This document shows positions 1-11,759 of a DNA stretch of 64,000 bases, in pieces. Below the pieces are notes generated by a model. The model made no database searches and had not been told where the DNA came from. It saw only the letters and a list, made by a program, of their open reading frames with translations. The stretch's first letter is position 1. Every line of letters starts with the position of its first letter. This stretch comes from Micropterix aruncella (lineage: Eukaryota; Arthropoda; Insecta; Lepidoptera; Micropterigidae): assembly GCA_944548615.1 (NCBI GenBank), contig OX155973.1:3753921-3817920 (forward strand), read 5' to 3'. Made by a program: the position numbers and the translations under genes.

Positions 1-145
1 ATGTCCATCCAAGCACAAGCTGTGCTTAGTTGGACGACATATGACAGAGCTGTGTTTTAGTTAAATCGTATTTTATTTGATGTTTCCTAATTGTAATTTG
101 TAACATTTTTGTGGAAATTGCTTAAATAAATAAAATAAATTAACT
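1..145 (+). mobile_element. LINE 3' end, cut by window start
   Basis: The stretch contains a TTTATTTGATGTTTCCTAAT motif and ends in an AAATA-type tail. The same 3' end occurs at 36195-36525, so this is a repeat family rather than unique sequence. No coding part is visible. Assignment to a LINE rests on the tail and on the match to the second copy. Confidence 0.5.
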
Positions 146-164
146 AAAAAAAATACGTGGAAAT

Positions 165-540
165 ACGCTTGTTTCAACAAGGATTAAGTATAAACCTTGA
201 ACTGTGGTCTATACGTATGATATAACATGACGCGTAACGGTGTTGGAGTGACGGTAGTGGCTGTGTCGTCATGTTAAAACATAATTATATTTCATTACGT
301 CGCGACCTTCGCATGTCGTGGTATACGTACGGTTAGAGTCGGATACACGAATCATGTTGTATTTAAAGTCTACTGCCGTATTAACCGTACGGAGGATGTT
401 AATACATATAATCGAGTAATGGAATTTCAACCAAATTCCTTGTAATTTAGCAAAATTACGATTGAAACATCGTTATTTCGTATAAAACCGTAATAACAAA
501 ATGGTAATGTAAAAATGAATCAAATATATCTCTCAGTGTA
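165..540. repeat. Unclassified repeat REP-G, copy 1
   Basis: This segment is a diverged relative of 4917-5310. Both contain a CATATAATCGAG motif, an AATTCCTTGTAATT motif and GTAATAACAAAA in the same order and spacing. Both lie immediately downstream of a LINE 3' tail and upstream of other sequence. No terminal structure or coding potential is visible. Confidence 0.6.
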
Positions 541-1163
541 TGGTAGCTAATAGGTCCTGTGTGTAGGGTCGGCCAAACACACGGGTCAACCATCCATCCG
601 TAGCCGCCAAGCAGAAGTGCGAGCCCGGGTAGGACTCTGACCTGCGGGCCAGTTTCCCATAGGAATCAACCTTAGGGCGCTTCTGGACGGTTAGCGCACC
701 GTGCGAAGTCAGCCAATCGACTGTGCATTCCGACTGATAACCGGGGGAGTCTGGAAACTGTATAGAACGGTAGTTGTTAGCCTTACCGCAACTGCGCTTG
801 AAACGACCAATCGGCTACCCGATACCGGTTGAAGAGCCGGGCGAAGGATGCCGTGGTCCTCGGGAGATTCGGTAGACACCAAATCACCGCTACGTAAGAA
901 AGAGGACCGCGCAAGCGACCTCGAACCCGTAACTAGTCGGGAGGCCAGAAACTGGTAGCCAGGAGGCGAGGTGGCCCCCCTGGGTTACCTTCCTAGTGCC
1001 TCGCTGTAAGGCGTTGACCTCTGGCGGGTTCGTGGTCTATGCTTGACGGTAAATTTGTATCGTCCACACAGTCTTCTACGCTCACTTCACGGGAGATAGA
1101 ACGATCATTATCGCTAAAACTTCCTGGGGGTGACGAGTTCGCCCGTTAAAGTCGACAAACCAC
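541..1163 (+). repeat. REP-A copy, near full length
   Basis: This is a diverged copy with the terminal hairpin end at about 1125-1160 and a partly deleted 5' end. It lacks part of the segment following the GGGAGCTAAT start. Flanking direct repeats are not clear, which fits its greater age. Confidence 0.8.
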
Positions 1164-2815
1164 AAAAAAAAAATATTTTTTTTCTTTATTGATATACAAA
1201 CAAAACATTGACATTCTTTGCTAGTTATACAATTAAATAATTTGATCGATGCTTTGATAATTCAAATATTTATTTACTTGAATTTTATTTATTACTTTTA
1301 CAAAAAAAGTATCTACATTGTCACCAAAGTAAAGTAGTTATACATTGTAAAAGACCAGCTTAAGATTGACACATATCTAGTAACAAATGGCGCTATGCAC
1401 ATCTAGCGAGGCTTCTTAGGCCTGTATTTAGAAGCACAATTATGACGTGAAAAATATAAAATAATTGTATTATACTAACATTATCCGAAAAGAAGTAGGA
1501 AAGTAAGTAAAAATAAATGGTAACCCTTAACTGTACAATATACAGCCTGTGTATTTAATAAATAGGTAGACAAGTAAATATATTAGAAAAATTAAAAAAC
1601 ACGACTGCCGTTAGAGAAACTGAACTATTGTATTTATAATTATTTTTAATAAGGATTTTTTATGAAATATTTGTGGAAAAAATCGTCCCATTCTCAAGCG
1701 GAAACAATATAAAATTATATTGCGTTCATTTTGTATACTTTATATTCGTAATCACATTAATGGATTTTTGTCACTTTTAAATACGTTTTTATTACAATGT
1801 TTAGGTCTGTTTGGTTCCAGAATAAAATAAAATAAAAAATAAAATAAACTATACCTAAATATAATATTTTTTATTCATTGCATACATTTTTATTCATTGC
1901 ATTGAATAATAAGCAATTGATACCCCATAATAAGTAAACTACTACAATACATACATATAGATTAAGCCTACCGTAGTACAGGCGAGCCCTAGTTAGGATG
2001 GCTTTGTAATTAAAATAAATGTATCTTTCCATATTTGATGAAAAAATTTGAATTTTAATTTGAAAGTTAAGCTAAGCCTTCTGTTATCTTTACGTCCTTT
2101 ACCCTAATCTGATTTTAATATTTTTTGTACAAAATGAAGTTAAATAATAGATAAGATTAGATTCACGATGCGTTTTCTTAGCAAACAATAAATACGTTTA
2201 AAGTTTTTATGAATCTCTAATAATTATAAAAAAAAACGAATCACCTTAAGAACGATTCGATCCATTTGCGAAATATGCCTCTGCTCGTTTTCACCTTGCG
2301 TTGTTTAAATTTGGTAATGCCTTGAAAACGTGTTGCCTTCGTTTCGTATAGATACTATAAGATGCTCGTAAAGTAGCGAATTAAGATTATGATGTTAGCT
2401 TCTGAATTTATTGGGCAATTAGCCGCTGAAATTCTGAGATCGGAATTTAGTATTTTATCACCCGAGATTAATTAAGCTACAATGAACAGTGAAAGTCATT
2501 GCAGCGCGAGATTTCGCAGTGAGTGTAATGGATTGGAAGAAGTTTCAACATTTCCATCTTGGACGCCTTCCTCGTCAACTCCCTGATTTAACTAAATCAA
2601 AAATCATGTTGACGGAATGTTGACAATTGATTTTGATGATTATATGTATTAGTTTTTTCATACTGGCCACTTTAAACTTGAATATCTTCGGTTTGAGTTG
2701 GACTGCCAATTTTAAAGATATTTGAATTCAAATCAATGTTAATAACTGACTTTTACGTCTGAATATGTTTTAAAATGTCTACTATATGCTAAATCTAATA
2801 TTAACGCACAAGGGG
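1164..2815. other. AT-rich stretch with old LINE 3' relics
   Basis: No gene is visible. Around 1965-2080 there is a 3'-end-like sequence (CAGGCGAGCCCTAGTTAGG followed by TTTGAATTTTAATTTGAAAG) resembling the LINE ends at 26220-26343 and 8285-8395. The remainder to 2815 is AT-rich and unassigned. Confidence 0.4.
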
Positions 2816-2819
2816 TAAA

Positions 2820-3520
2820 CGGGAATATGCACTCCCACAATACACTCAGACGTGACGATGTTATCCTGCCTAAAGTACGCCTTACGCAGACACAAAAGTC
2901 CTTTGGATATTTGAGCTATAAACTCTTTAACCAGCTACCACTCTCCACAAGAAAGATGGAAACAAAGGAGTTTAAAAGATTTATTTAACAAAAGCTGCAA
3001 TCCACACATGCTTTCTATAAGCTGGGTGATTTTTTTGAGCATGCCAATTCTTTCAAATGGTAATAACCTTAATATGTAACTTGCAGGTACCTCATTTTAA
3101 TTTTTATTGTTTAATAATAATATTATGAATTTAATATTTAATATGTAGATTACAATGTTTAACGTAACATACCTGACCATATACATACGTTGTTTTTTTC
3201 CAATTTTGTTTTGATACTTTTTATTGTGTGTTTTTTTTTGTATAGAGTGCCTAAGATGACTATTAATATTCTTATAATAATTATTTATTTTATATGTATA
3301 CTCATGTGCATGGATTCAGCTCTATTTTTTTAATTTTATTTGTCAACGCTATTGTCAAATTAATATTTCTGCTTTAATAGTTTTATATCTACATATATTA
3401 ATATATTACTAGCAACTGACGAATTTTAATATGCGATAATTAGCTTTAATTGATAATTTATGCTTTTATTGTATATTATGAATGAATAAATTGAATACTG
3501 AATACTGAATACTGAATATT
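2820..3520 (+). mobile_element. LINE remnant: ORF2 C-terminus plus 3' UTR
   Basis: Translation from about 2824 reads HSHNTLRRDDVILPKVRL, then SYKLFNQLP and FKRFI before a stop. This is the layout of the extreme C-terminus of non-LTR retrotransposon ORF2 proteins. The 3' UTR is AT-rich and ends at 3485-3525 in a tail of repeated GAATACT units. It is a 5'-truncated, dead copy with no catalytic motif left. Confidence 0.7.
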
Positions 3521-3962
3521 AATAAATATTTAAAAAAACGCTTTATTCAACAGAAAAGGCGACCTTATTGCCTACAGGAAATATTTTAAAACTAACCTGT
3601 ACCGATTTGTGCCTAACCTAACCTAACCTAACCTAACCTAACCTAACCTATATCTATAATAAGTTATATGAGTACAAAAAAATAATATTTATGAAAAATA
3701 TTAAATATTTGTGAAAATACAAAATAAAGTGAATCCTTTAAGTACGCAAAGGTTTTAAAATTAATAGAATGAGTAGGGAAAGGGAAATGGAATTTATTGA
3801 AAGATTTCAAATGTTCTCTGTCTGTTTTTAAAACACGTTATGCTCGGCGCGGTTCTGACATTTTCGGCAAAGCATTCCAAAGACGAGATCTGCAAAATAT
3901 GACCTAAACAGTCCGATAAACATATTGAGATACTGTCAAACATACGAAGTTAAATAAAAGCT
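3521..3962 (-). mobile_element. LINE remnant, opposite orientation
   Basis: On the minus strand, about 3790-3900 encodes a piece reading RSRLWNALPKMSEPR, which matches the ARLWNALP signature near the C-terminus of the LINEs at 35592-35800 and 19815-20150. The 3' side (3540-3600) has the CAATAAGGTCGCC type of 3' UTR sequence seen in other copies. The two LINE ends at 2820-3520 and here meet tail to tail. Confidence 0.6.
3612..3650. repeat. (CCTAA)n array, telomere-type repeat
   Basis: The array is 39 bp, nearly eight uninterrupted CCTAA units. TTAGG is the canonical telomere repeat of most arthropods. Its position inside LINE debris makes it an interstitial array or a chance microsatellite, not a chromosome end. 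Confidence 0.85.
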
Positions 3963-4035
3963 TCCTTTATGTCGACTCTTGTACTGAGAAAAATATAAGC
4001 CTGTAATACACGGATAGGATTTGTAGAGTCCGAGA

Positions 4036-4916
4036 GTTTGTAGACCTCTTAAAAACACTCATTCTTTGACAACGGTTTATGTTGCATACGTACGCAGCCT
4101 GCTTGAATTTGCTTCTAATATTTGGTCTCCACAGTATGCTACATACAAGCTGAGGATTGAGCGTATTCAAAAACGATTTATACGTCATCTAAATTACCGC
4201 TTATTTTCCAACGGCTTGTCGTACGCTGAAGGTCTGCAACGCTACGGTTTAGAGACATTAGAGGACCGGCGAGTAGTATCAGATATGTCGTTTCTACATA
4301 AAATTGTTCATACTGGGTTGGACAGTTCATACCTCCTGAGTAGGGTGAGTATACGAGCGCCTTCCCGACTCGCACGTGCTCACTCAACTTTTTACGTACC
4401 AAGGTTCAACACTAACTATGGTTCCAATTCGTTATTGCCGCGCGTTATGCATGCATACAATGTATGCTTTAACGATATTGACATATTTAACCATCAGAAT
4501 AGTCGATCCTTTGTTAAGGAGGTACGTGAAAAGCTGATTATCAGATCGGATTGAATTAGCATGCACAAGCACTCACATGCACATTCGCACTACAGATACA
4601 CACACCCACACACACATATATACACGCACACACATATACAAATACACACATACACACACTCACACATACACGCTCTCCATCACACAAACACACACTAACA
4701 TCCATACACTCGCACCTAGCGATTTTAACTGTTACTTTTAAATTCTTTTTGGTTTTATTTATTTTGTATTGTTTAGCATATTTAATCCTTATATAGCAAA
4801 TAATTTAAAACATCATTGGCTTTGTTACTGGTATATATATTATGCTTATACGTATTTTTTTATGCTGTATGTTTTTAAGAAAAATAAAATAAAATAAATA
4901 AAATAAAATAAAATAT
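4036..4916 (+). mobile_element. LINE ORF2 C-terminal fragment with 3' UTR
   Basis: An open frame of about 160 residues ends at 4554. It begins VYVAYVRSLLEFASNIWSPQ and continues with RIERIQKRFIRHL, SLEDRR-like text and NDIDIF. This is the region C-terminal to the reverse-transcriptase core in Jockey/CR1-like LINEs. It aligns by eye with residues about 437-560 of the protein at 23952-25760, so the two belong to related families. A CA-rich microsatellite lies in the 3' UTR and the element ends in AAAAT-type units near 4880-4915. The catalytic domain and endonuclease are absent. Confidence 0.8.
4575..4715. repeat. CA-rich microsatellite
   Basis: Imperfect (CA)n with CACATA and CACACT variants lies in the 3' UTR of the LINE ending at 4916. 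Confidence 0.85.
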
Positions 4917-5310
4917 AGGCATGTTTCAAGAAGAATTACTTATATAACATAGACTGTGGTACGTGCGTATAAATCAACATGACGTATAACGTTGTAGTTA
5001 CCTTGTCATTGGCATGATAACTACACCGCACATTCATTACGGCGCACAACGAGATGTTGCTTTTACTACGACAGCATGCTATTACATACGTAAGGTTATA
5101 GTGAGTTACGTGAATTATGTTGAAGCTACATTATACCGTTATTTTCGTTTTACCCGTACATGTTGAAACATATAATCGAGTTCCAGCAAAATTCCTTGTA
5201 ATTCAACAAAAGTACGATTGGAACATCATTATTCTGTATAAAACAGTAATAACAAAACGGTAATGTAAGAAGAAATCCAACATTTCTCCCAGTGTGTGAG
5301 ACAGGGAAAG
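4917..5310. repeat. Unclassified repeat REP-G, copy 2
   Basis: This is the partner of 165-540 in the same orientation. It shares the ordered motifs CATATAATCGAG, AATTCCTTGTAATTCAACAA and GTAATAACAAAACGGTAATG, with substitutions and small indels throughout. Confidence 0.6.
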
Positions 5311-5740
5311 CACGAAAAGTGTTCATATTATTTTCCCGGACAAACCTGGGGCACACAAATCACTTTTTACGCAAGCAACGTTAACGGTGCATATCGGCAC
5401 TGTAACGGTTGATCAATATTTAAAGACGTTGCTTGATACGTCTGTGAAGCTGACGACACACGTGACTCCGACAACTTGAAAAGTCCAACCTCCCCTTCTG
5501 ATTTAATAACGTAACGGAAAGAAAAAACGAACATAACCAACAAGACAGCCATGTACAATCGAAATGCGACAGTATATATCGGACATACAGAAAGACATAT
5601 GAGAAGCCCACACATACGGATTTATATTTGCTCGCCAGCTCACAGCATCATCACTACCATCTACGTTCAGTGCAAACGTCGCTCGTGAATCGAGCACATG
5701 ATCTATGCAACGATGAGCATTCTACGCATGGAACATTTTA
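5311..5740. other. Unassigned stretch
   Basis: No recognisable gene or repeat is visible. Short open frames exist on both strands but none resembles a known family. Confidence 0.4.
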
Positions 5741-6012
5741 ATGATGTCCTTAGGGAAATGGTTACGGAAAATATCACGAGACACGCACACGATCCAATAC
5801 GACAGTAATTGCACAATTATACAGCATAAAACTGGAGCCAAATATCCCGGTCTCGTATTTGATAACACCCTCAAATGGGATGCGCATGTCAACGATATGG
5901 CGACTAAAGTAAGGAGACTTATTCGCGTTTTTAAGTTTCTTAGGAATGTGTTAGTTTTAAAATCGCTCAAAAATGTCTACTATGCCCTATCAAATAGTTT
6001 AATTTCATAGAC
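5741..6012 (+). mobile_element. LINE reverse-transcriptase internal fragment
   Basis: The translation contains YPGLVFDNTLKWDAHVND and then RNVLVLKSLKNVYYALSNS. These match the LGV-D--LKW--H and L-K-YYAL segments that follow the YADD box in LINE ORF2 proteins. The fragment stops abruptly at a stop codon 20 bp before a REP-A copy. Neither the catalytic residues nor a 3' end are present. Confidence 0.7.
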
Positions 6013-6031
6013 AACTACAACAACAACTAGA

Positions 6032-6688
6032 GCTGTCAACTACAACGGGCGAACCCGTAACCTCAGGAAGTTTTAACGAAATCAGATCGTTCTGTCTCCC
6101 GTGAGGTGAGCGCGAAGATTTGGGACGAAAAACAATACACAGTTACAGTACTAGTTACGCCACCTGCCCGTCGGAAGCCAATGCCTTACGGCGAGGCACC
6201 GGGAAAGGTAACCAGCGGGCAGCCTCGCTCTCTGACTATCAGTTTGTAAGGATATCTCCGTCTGGAATCAACCTACAGGATACATCCTGCCTCCTGACTG
6301 GTCACATGATCGAGGTCGCTTGCGCGTCCTCTCCCTTATGAAGCGGTGATACGGTGTCTACAGAATCTATCGCGGACCACGGCTTCCTTTGGCCGGCCGA
6401 TTCACCCGGGATCGGGTGGTCGAATTGTCGTTTCAAGAGCCCCCGCTCTATAGGAAACATTACTGCTTCCAGAAACCCCGGCTGTTAGTCGGAATGCACA
6501 ATGCTGACGCCGCACGGTGCGCAAACTGTCCAGGAGCGCAGGATGGTTGACTCCTAGGGGAGACTGGCCCGTAGGCCAGGCTCTCGCTTCTGCGTGGAGG
6601 CCGCCGGATGGGTGTTGATCCGTGCGTTTGACCGACCATATACAACAAGGTCTTAGTTGCCAAACTGCATCAGGGCCCATTAGCTCCC
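6032..6688 (-). repeat. REP-A copy, full length
   Basis: On the plus strand it runs from GCTGTCAACTACAACGGGCG to GGGCCCATTAGCTCCC. It is intermediate between the main subfamily and the more diverged one at 7011-7637. Direct repeats are not clear; CATAG occurs on both sides but not in register. Confidence 0.85.
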
Positions 6689-6996
6689 ATAGTACCTTAT
6701 AATGTAAGATCAGGCAACCTATCCACTATGCCACCGGGTCGTGTAATAAATTTCTGTGAAGAAACCTTCTATATTTTGAAGATCTGTCGATTCAATTCTT
6801 TTTATGCTGCTTCAAGTTTCCTTTCTGGTGGACTAACGAGTATTGCGTAATATTGCTGAGCATTTATGTTTTTTTATATATTAATAATGCATAAGAAAAT
6901 ATATATAGTTTTTTGTATCTCGCTTAATAATTTTATTACATTGTAACATTCTTGAACTTCATATTTATTCTGATAAGAACTTCATGAAGAAAAATA
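6689..6996. other. Unassigned AT-rich spacer
   Basis: Nothing recognisable is visible between two REP-A copies. Confidence 0.4.
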
Positions 6997-7010
6997 TAAC
7001 AGTAGCAGTA

Positions 7011-7637
7011 GGGCGCTGTCGACTACAACGGGCGAACCCGTCACTTCCAGACTGGTATAACGATATGTGATCGTTCTTTCAGCCGTGGGTTGAGCGTAGA
7101 AGACTTAGAGACAAGACAATCTACTTTCTAGCTCGCCGACAGTCCGTTTGAGACCAACGCCCTACGGCAAGGCACTACCAGTTTTGGTAGGATATCTTCG
7201 TCTGGAGTTAACCTTCAGGATACCTCCATCCTCCCGATTGGTTCATGGTCCGAAGTCGCTACGTATTACAGCCTGTTGTATTACAGCGGTAATTCAATTC
7301 GAATCTATCGCGGACCTGGGCGTTCTTTGACCGTAGTGCCACACGGGGGCGAGATTCCCAAGGTCATTTCAAGAGTGGCATGACAACAGGTCCAACATCC
7401 ACCCCGCTGCTTAGGAGACAGTATATTACCAAACTCCTTCAGCAATTAGTCGGAGTGCACAACCGATTGAAGTCGCCGAACGGTGCGCAAACCGTCCAGT
7501 AGCGCCGGGATACAAGTCTTACCTGGGGTAGCCTTCCGCAGGAGAAGGCTTCTGAATAGAGGCTAAATCGTGAGTTGAGCCGATCCGAGAACAAATGGAT
7601 CTTGTGGTTCAAGCTGCTCGACACCATTCGCTACCCG
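7011..7637 (-). repeat. REP-A copy (diverged subfamily) with 14-bp target duplication
   Basis: The copy is bounded by perfect direct repeats TAACAGTAGCAGTA at 6997-7010 and 7638-7651. The 627-bp body carries subfamily-specific sequence (CTGGTATAACGATAT, TTCTTTCAGCCGTGGG) that is shared with 44495-45264. The hairpin end lies at 7014-7046. Confidence 0.85.
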
Positions 7638-7651
7638 TAACAGTAGCAGTA

Positions 7652-8611
7652 TGCATGTGTGCTACTCTTTAATCTCAACTAATTAATCCTGTCTAATCGG
7701 TCTAATCTACTCTACTATTACTTCACCCACTCCCCGGCCAAAGCAATTACCTCTCTTTTTTCAGCCGGACTAATCGAGAGAGACAGCTCGCTAGTATATC
7801 ACGGTCTCGCTGGATAGAGTATAGAAACGATTAAACCATACCTAATACAAGATACTTGATAGTTTATACATTTACTTGATTATATTTGAATGAAATTTAT
7901 ATGATTATACGAAATAATTAGTGCCTACCTCTTAAATTGTACAAATGCAGACATTGAACACCTTATTAAATAATTGAATCTTTATAATAAAAACATAATA
8001 GTATATGTAGTAATATAAATTGATTATTTCTAAATGTAATTTTATTTGAATTTTTCTGAATTTATTTTGTATATTAATAATACATATTAATACTTATTAA
8101 TATATATATATATGAATATATATTAATTTTTATGATGTTTTAAAATAAAATAATATTGACAATTTTCCTACGAATTTTTATAAGGTAATTAAGATATTTC
8201 TGTTACATTATGTATGATTTTGTTTATTTATATAAATATAATTTTATAGATTTCTTAGGATAATTAAAATAAATTGTCTACCTTGGAACATGCGGCAGCC
8301 TAGTTAGGTTAAGACTTTTGTAAATTGAATGTACTCATAATTTGAACTCAATAAATAATTTAGTTTTTTTTTTGAATTTTTAATAAATTAAACATGCTGT
8401 CAATAATGTGTATAAAAAGAAACCATTTGACATAATATGCAATTTATTGGTTAATTTATTTGTTTATTTATTAATATTTTTTTTAATTTACCTATCTATA
8501 TGTTTAAAATTAGTCGGTTAGTTAGTTATTCATTTAAATAAATCTGTTTTAGTTTTAATAATTGATGAGCGATCTGAACGAATGGAGGAAAAAAAGTGAA
8601 ATCACTATATT
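7652..8611. other. AT-rich stretch with an old LINE 3' relic
   Basis: At 8285-8395 a CAGCCTAGTTAGGTTAAG motif followed by an AT-rich tail resembles LINE 3' ends elsewhere in the window. A short (AT)8 lies near 8100. No gene is visible. Confidence 0.4.
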
Positions 8612-9720
8612 TTAAGTAATGAAATGAAATGAAATGAAATGAAAATCTCTTTATTGCACAATAAAATAAGGTACAATGGCGGACTTATTGCTACACTACA
8701 GCAATATCTTCCAGTCAACCAACATGCTGGTGTGAAAAGAAGAGTAGGCAACAAATTATAGTCTAAAATTAAATTTGAAATTATAGCATATAATATATAT
8801 TGTGTGTGTATCTAAAGTAAAATGTAAATATATAAATAAATTTTTGAGTTTGACATATTATATGTATGTATATGTATATACATACATATTTTGATATATT
8901 AACAAATAAATAAATAAATAAATAAATAAACTGCCAAAATAAGGTAAGGAAAGGGAGGGGATAACGGAAAGGTTAGAATTTATGATTAATATTTATTGTG
9001 AAAGGAAGTGCTTTTTCAATGATTGCTTAAAGGTGAACAGCGAGCTAGCGCCTCGAATAGTTAAAGGAAGCTGATTCCACAGTCGAGCTGCATGTACGGA
9101 GAAGGAGTAGGAAAAAAAAGTGGTATTGTGTTTTGGGATACGTAGGATATTATTCTGACTTGAACGAAGTGGGAGACCATGACTTTCTAATCCGGTAAAA
9201 GCCTCGTTGAGGTAGGAGGGAGATGTAGGGTTGTGTATGTAGGGTTGTTATATAGAAGTGAAAGGATATGCAAATTTCTCCGGTCCCGTATACGAAGCCA
9301 TTGCAATTTTGATCGGTACTCGGAGACATGGTCATACTTCCTCAGATTGAATATGTACCTTATGCAAACGTTCTGTAGGCGCTCAAGTTTATCCAGTCTG
9401 TTTTCGGTGAGATCTAAATATGCGACATCGGCATAGTCTAGTAACGGCAGAAGCAGACTTTGAATTATGGTTTGCTTAGTGCTTACAGGAGGAATCTCTG
9501 CAACCTCCGAAGGCTATGAAAGCCATTATATATTCGCCTGCTTACTTCGTTGACTTGTGCTTGCCAAGAAAATGTCTCGTCCACGAGTATGCCTAAATTC
9601 TTTACAACTTTAGAATACCCAATGACGTTGCCCTCGATTTCTACTTGACGTAAAGATGATAGAGAAATAGGAGACAGTAATTGTTGACTGCCAATTATAA
9701 TTGATTATAATTGATTAAGT
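8612..9720 (-). mobile_element. Degraded LINE, C-terminal ORF2 half
   Basis: The minus strand ends in (ATTTC)n at 8615-8645 with a TTATTGTGCAATAAAGAG 3' UTR motif. Reading upstream, separate frames give KNLGILVDETFSWQAQVNEV, then LLLPLLDYADVAYLDL and LDKLERLQNVCIRYIFNLRK, then a VHAARLWNQLP-like end. These are successive parts of one ORF2, broken by stops and frameshifts. The family is close to the plus-strand LINE at 43500-44249. An (AAAT)n run lies in the 3' UTR near 8905-8932. The catalytic RT core is missing. Confidence 0.75.
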
Positions 9721-10430
9721 ACTATCACTTCAGAACAGACATAGGGCTCGATTGCGTTTCTTCGTGAACTAAAATCGGAAATTAGTTCATGTGAAAGAGA
9801 CAGGGCAATACTCTAGAGCGGAATTACTTATATTGAATAATTTTAGAAAATAAAAAATATAATAATTAAAAAAAAAATGTTGTTGGCGATGAGTACTGCC
9901 AGCTTCACAGACGCTGCACTGCTTGATCGCGGACGCGCGAGGTGCAAACTCTTCCGTCAGTAGGATAAACGGCTCTTGCGCAACCCAATTAATAATTATA
10001 AGCAGACTGCGCAAAATCTCTCATTGTTATGCGTACTCGCAGATCGGGGGAATAGGAGCAGGTATAACGGAGCGCTCGGGTGGGCAGCGCCGGTTGTTTT
10101 CTGGCCCCAATGCCACAGCTTGAACAAGGCTGCATCGGTTGTAGGGCGTCAAAATAGTCCAAGAGGCAACGACAAAAAAGTTCAAGAGTTTTGTAAAAGC
10201 TGATACTATTCAGATCATACAGAATTTTGGCCATAGCTAGGAAAGGTGTAATTTAAATAGTGCCTCCAAAGTGTTTTAGAAGAGCTGAAAATTCATCAGT
10301 TGACTGTAACTCGAAACAAATGGTCAGACTGCTTAACAATAGAACGGGTGGCGTCTGCACCTTCTGCATGTCACCGGCGCAGAAGGGTTGCCAAATCGTA
10401 CTATGGCATTGAGAAGGTAGCTAAGTGTGT
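9721..10430. other. Unassigned stretch
   Basis: The sequence is more GC-balanced around 9890-10140 and AT-rich elsewhere. Overlapping short frames occur on both strands without recognisable homology. Confidence 0.35.
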
Positions 10431-10707
10431 TGGGAGCTAAGTGTGTGTAGTTAGTCCATTATGACCCATGTGTTAGGGTCGGCCCAACTCACGGGTAGCC
10501 TCCAAGTAGAAGTTCGAGCCCGGGTAAGACTTCGTGCCCTCGGGCTATTTTCCCCTGGGAATCGCTTTTCGGGCGCTCCTGGACGGTTTGCGCACCGTGC
10601 GGCGTCAATTAATTGATTGTGTATTCCGACTGATAACTGGGGGAGACTGGAAACAGCTTTGTGTTCTATATGAGCGCTGGGTGTTCTATAGAGCGCGGGG
10701 TGCGGGG
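10431..10707 (+). repeat. REP-A fragment, 5' part only
   Basis: It begins GGGAGCTAAG and runs about 275 bp into the element before the match is lost at a short local duplication (GTGTTCTATA occurs twice near 10665-10690). The hairpin end is absent. Confidence 0.8.
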
Positions 10708-10844
10708 AAAAATATAAAGTATGGCACATCCATACTTTATGTTTTTTAGATTTTTTTTATCGAATGAAAAAAATGTATTTTTGTGATCTATTTAACTAGT
10801 AGAATCACCCTTGAAGTTTTGTGCTCAATTTAAATTCCACGGTG

Positions 10845-11122
10845 TATACAATTTCGTTTCTGTGCTATTGACCGTCGAGGACTCCCCTCGTTGGAAGCCA
10901 ACCCTCGGCGCAGCAGCCATGTCATGGTGGAACTTATAACGGGCTATCATAATTGAATGCTATACAGAATTTCGTGTTTGTGCTGTTGACCGGTGAGGAT
11001 TCTCCTCATTAGAAGCCAACCCTGGCTGCAGCAGCCCTGCCGCGGTGAAACTTAAAACGGGCTATCACAATTGAACGCGTGTATACAATTTCGTTTCTGT
11101 GCTGTTGACCGTCGGGTCGAGT
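10845..11122 (-). repeat. REP-B, about 2.4 tandem units of ~118 bp
   Basis: TATACA-AATTTCG anchors recur at 10845, 10961 and 11082, giving units of 116 and 121 bp. Each unit contains CTGTGCTGTTGACCG, a GAAGCCAACCCT segment and GGGCTATCA-AATTGAA. The third unit breaks off inside GACCGTCG, where REP-A sequence starts. Confidence 0.8.
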
Positions 11123-11573
11123 CGGGGGAGTCGGGGAGTCTGGAAGCTGTACTGTTTCCTATAGAGCGGGGTTGGTTGCGGACCTTACGGCGACTGCTCT
11201 TGAAATGACCATCGGCCATCCGATCCTGGGTGAAGAGCCGGGCAAAGGACGCCGTGGTCCGCGATAGATTCGGTATACACCGTTTCACCGCTTCGTAAGG
11301 AAGAGGTCCGCGCAAGCGACCTCGAACTCGTAACCAATCGAGAGACCGGAGTAATCTGGTCACAATTGGAATTAAGGGCGTGAGTGTCGGCCCGCCGGTT
11401 AACATTCCTGGCTATCTCGCGGTTAAGGCGTTGGCCTCTTACGAGCTTGTGGCGTAGCTAGACGGTGGACTATTTCGTCCCCAAGTCTTCTACGTTCACT
11501 TCCAAGGAGATAGAACGACTAATCGTTAAAACTTCCTGAGGTGACGGGCTCGCCCGCTGTAGTTGACAACTCT
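11123..11573 (+). repeat. REP-A copy, 5'-truncated, joined to REP-B
   Basis: It starts within the GGGGGAGTCTGG region and is complete to the terminal hairpins and CTAG end. Its 5' break abuts a REP-B unit, so it is either a 5'-truncated insertion into REP-B or a later recombination junction. Confidence 0.8.
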
Positions 11574-11759
11574 AGTAGTATGTCTAGATTAGATTGATGA
11601 TCCTCCGGTTGACGCTGAGGAGGAACTGTAATGAGGAGGAACTGTACAACCCTAGTTGTAGAACCAGGTCATGGAACTGAACCAACATGTAAACATTTTA
11701 CTTTATAGAATAAGAAGTGGTTGTAATTCAGCTTGAAAGATTTGCCCTAAACAAACTGA

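Noticed and set aside
541..1163. REP-A as a MITE or LTR-type element.
   Set aside because: The two ends are not inverted repeats of each other, do not begin TG and end CA, and the duplications are 14-17 bp and vary in length.
3615..3650. A chromosome end at the (CCTAA)n array.
   Set aside because: Only 39 bp long and embedded between LINE remnants on both sides.
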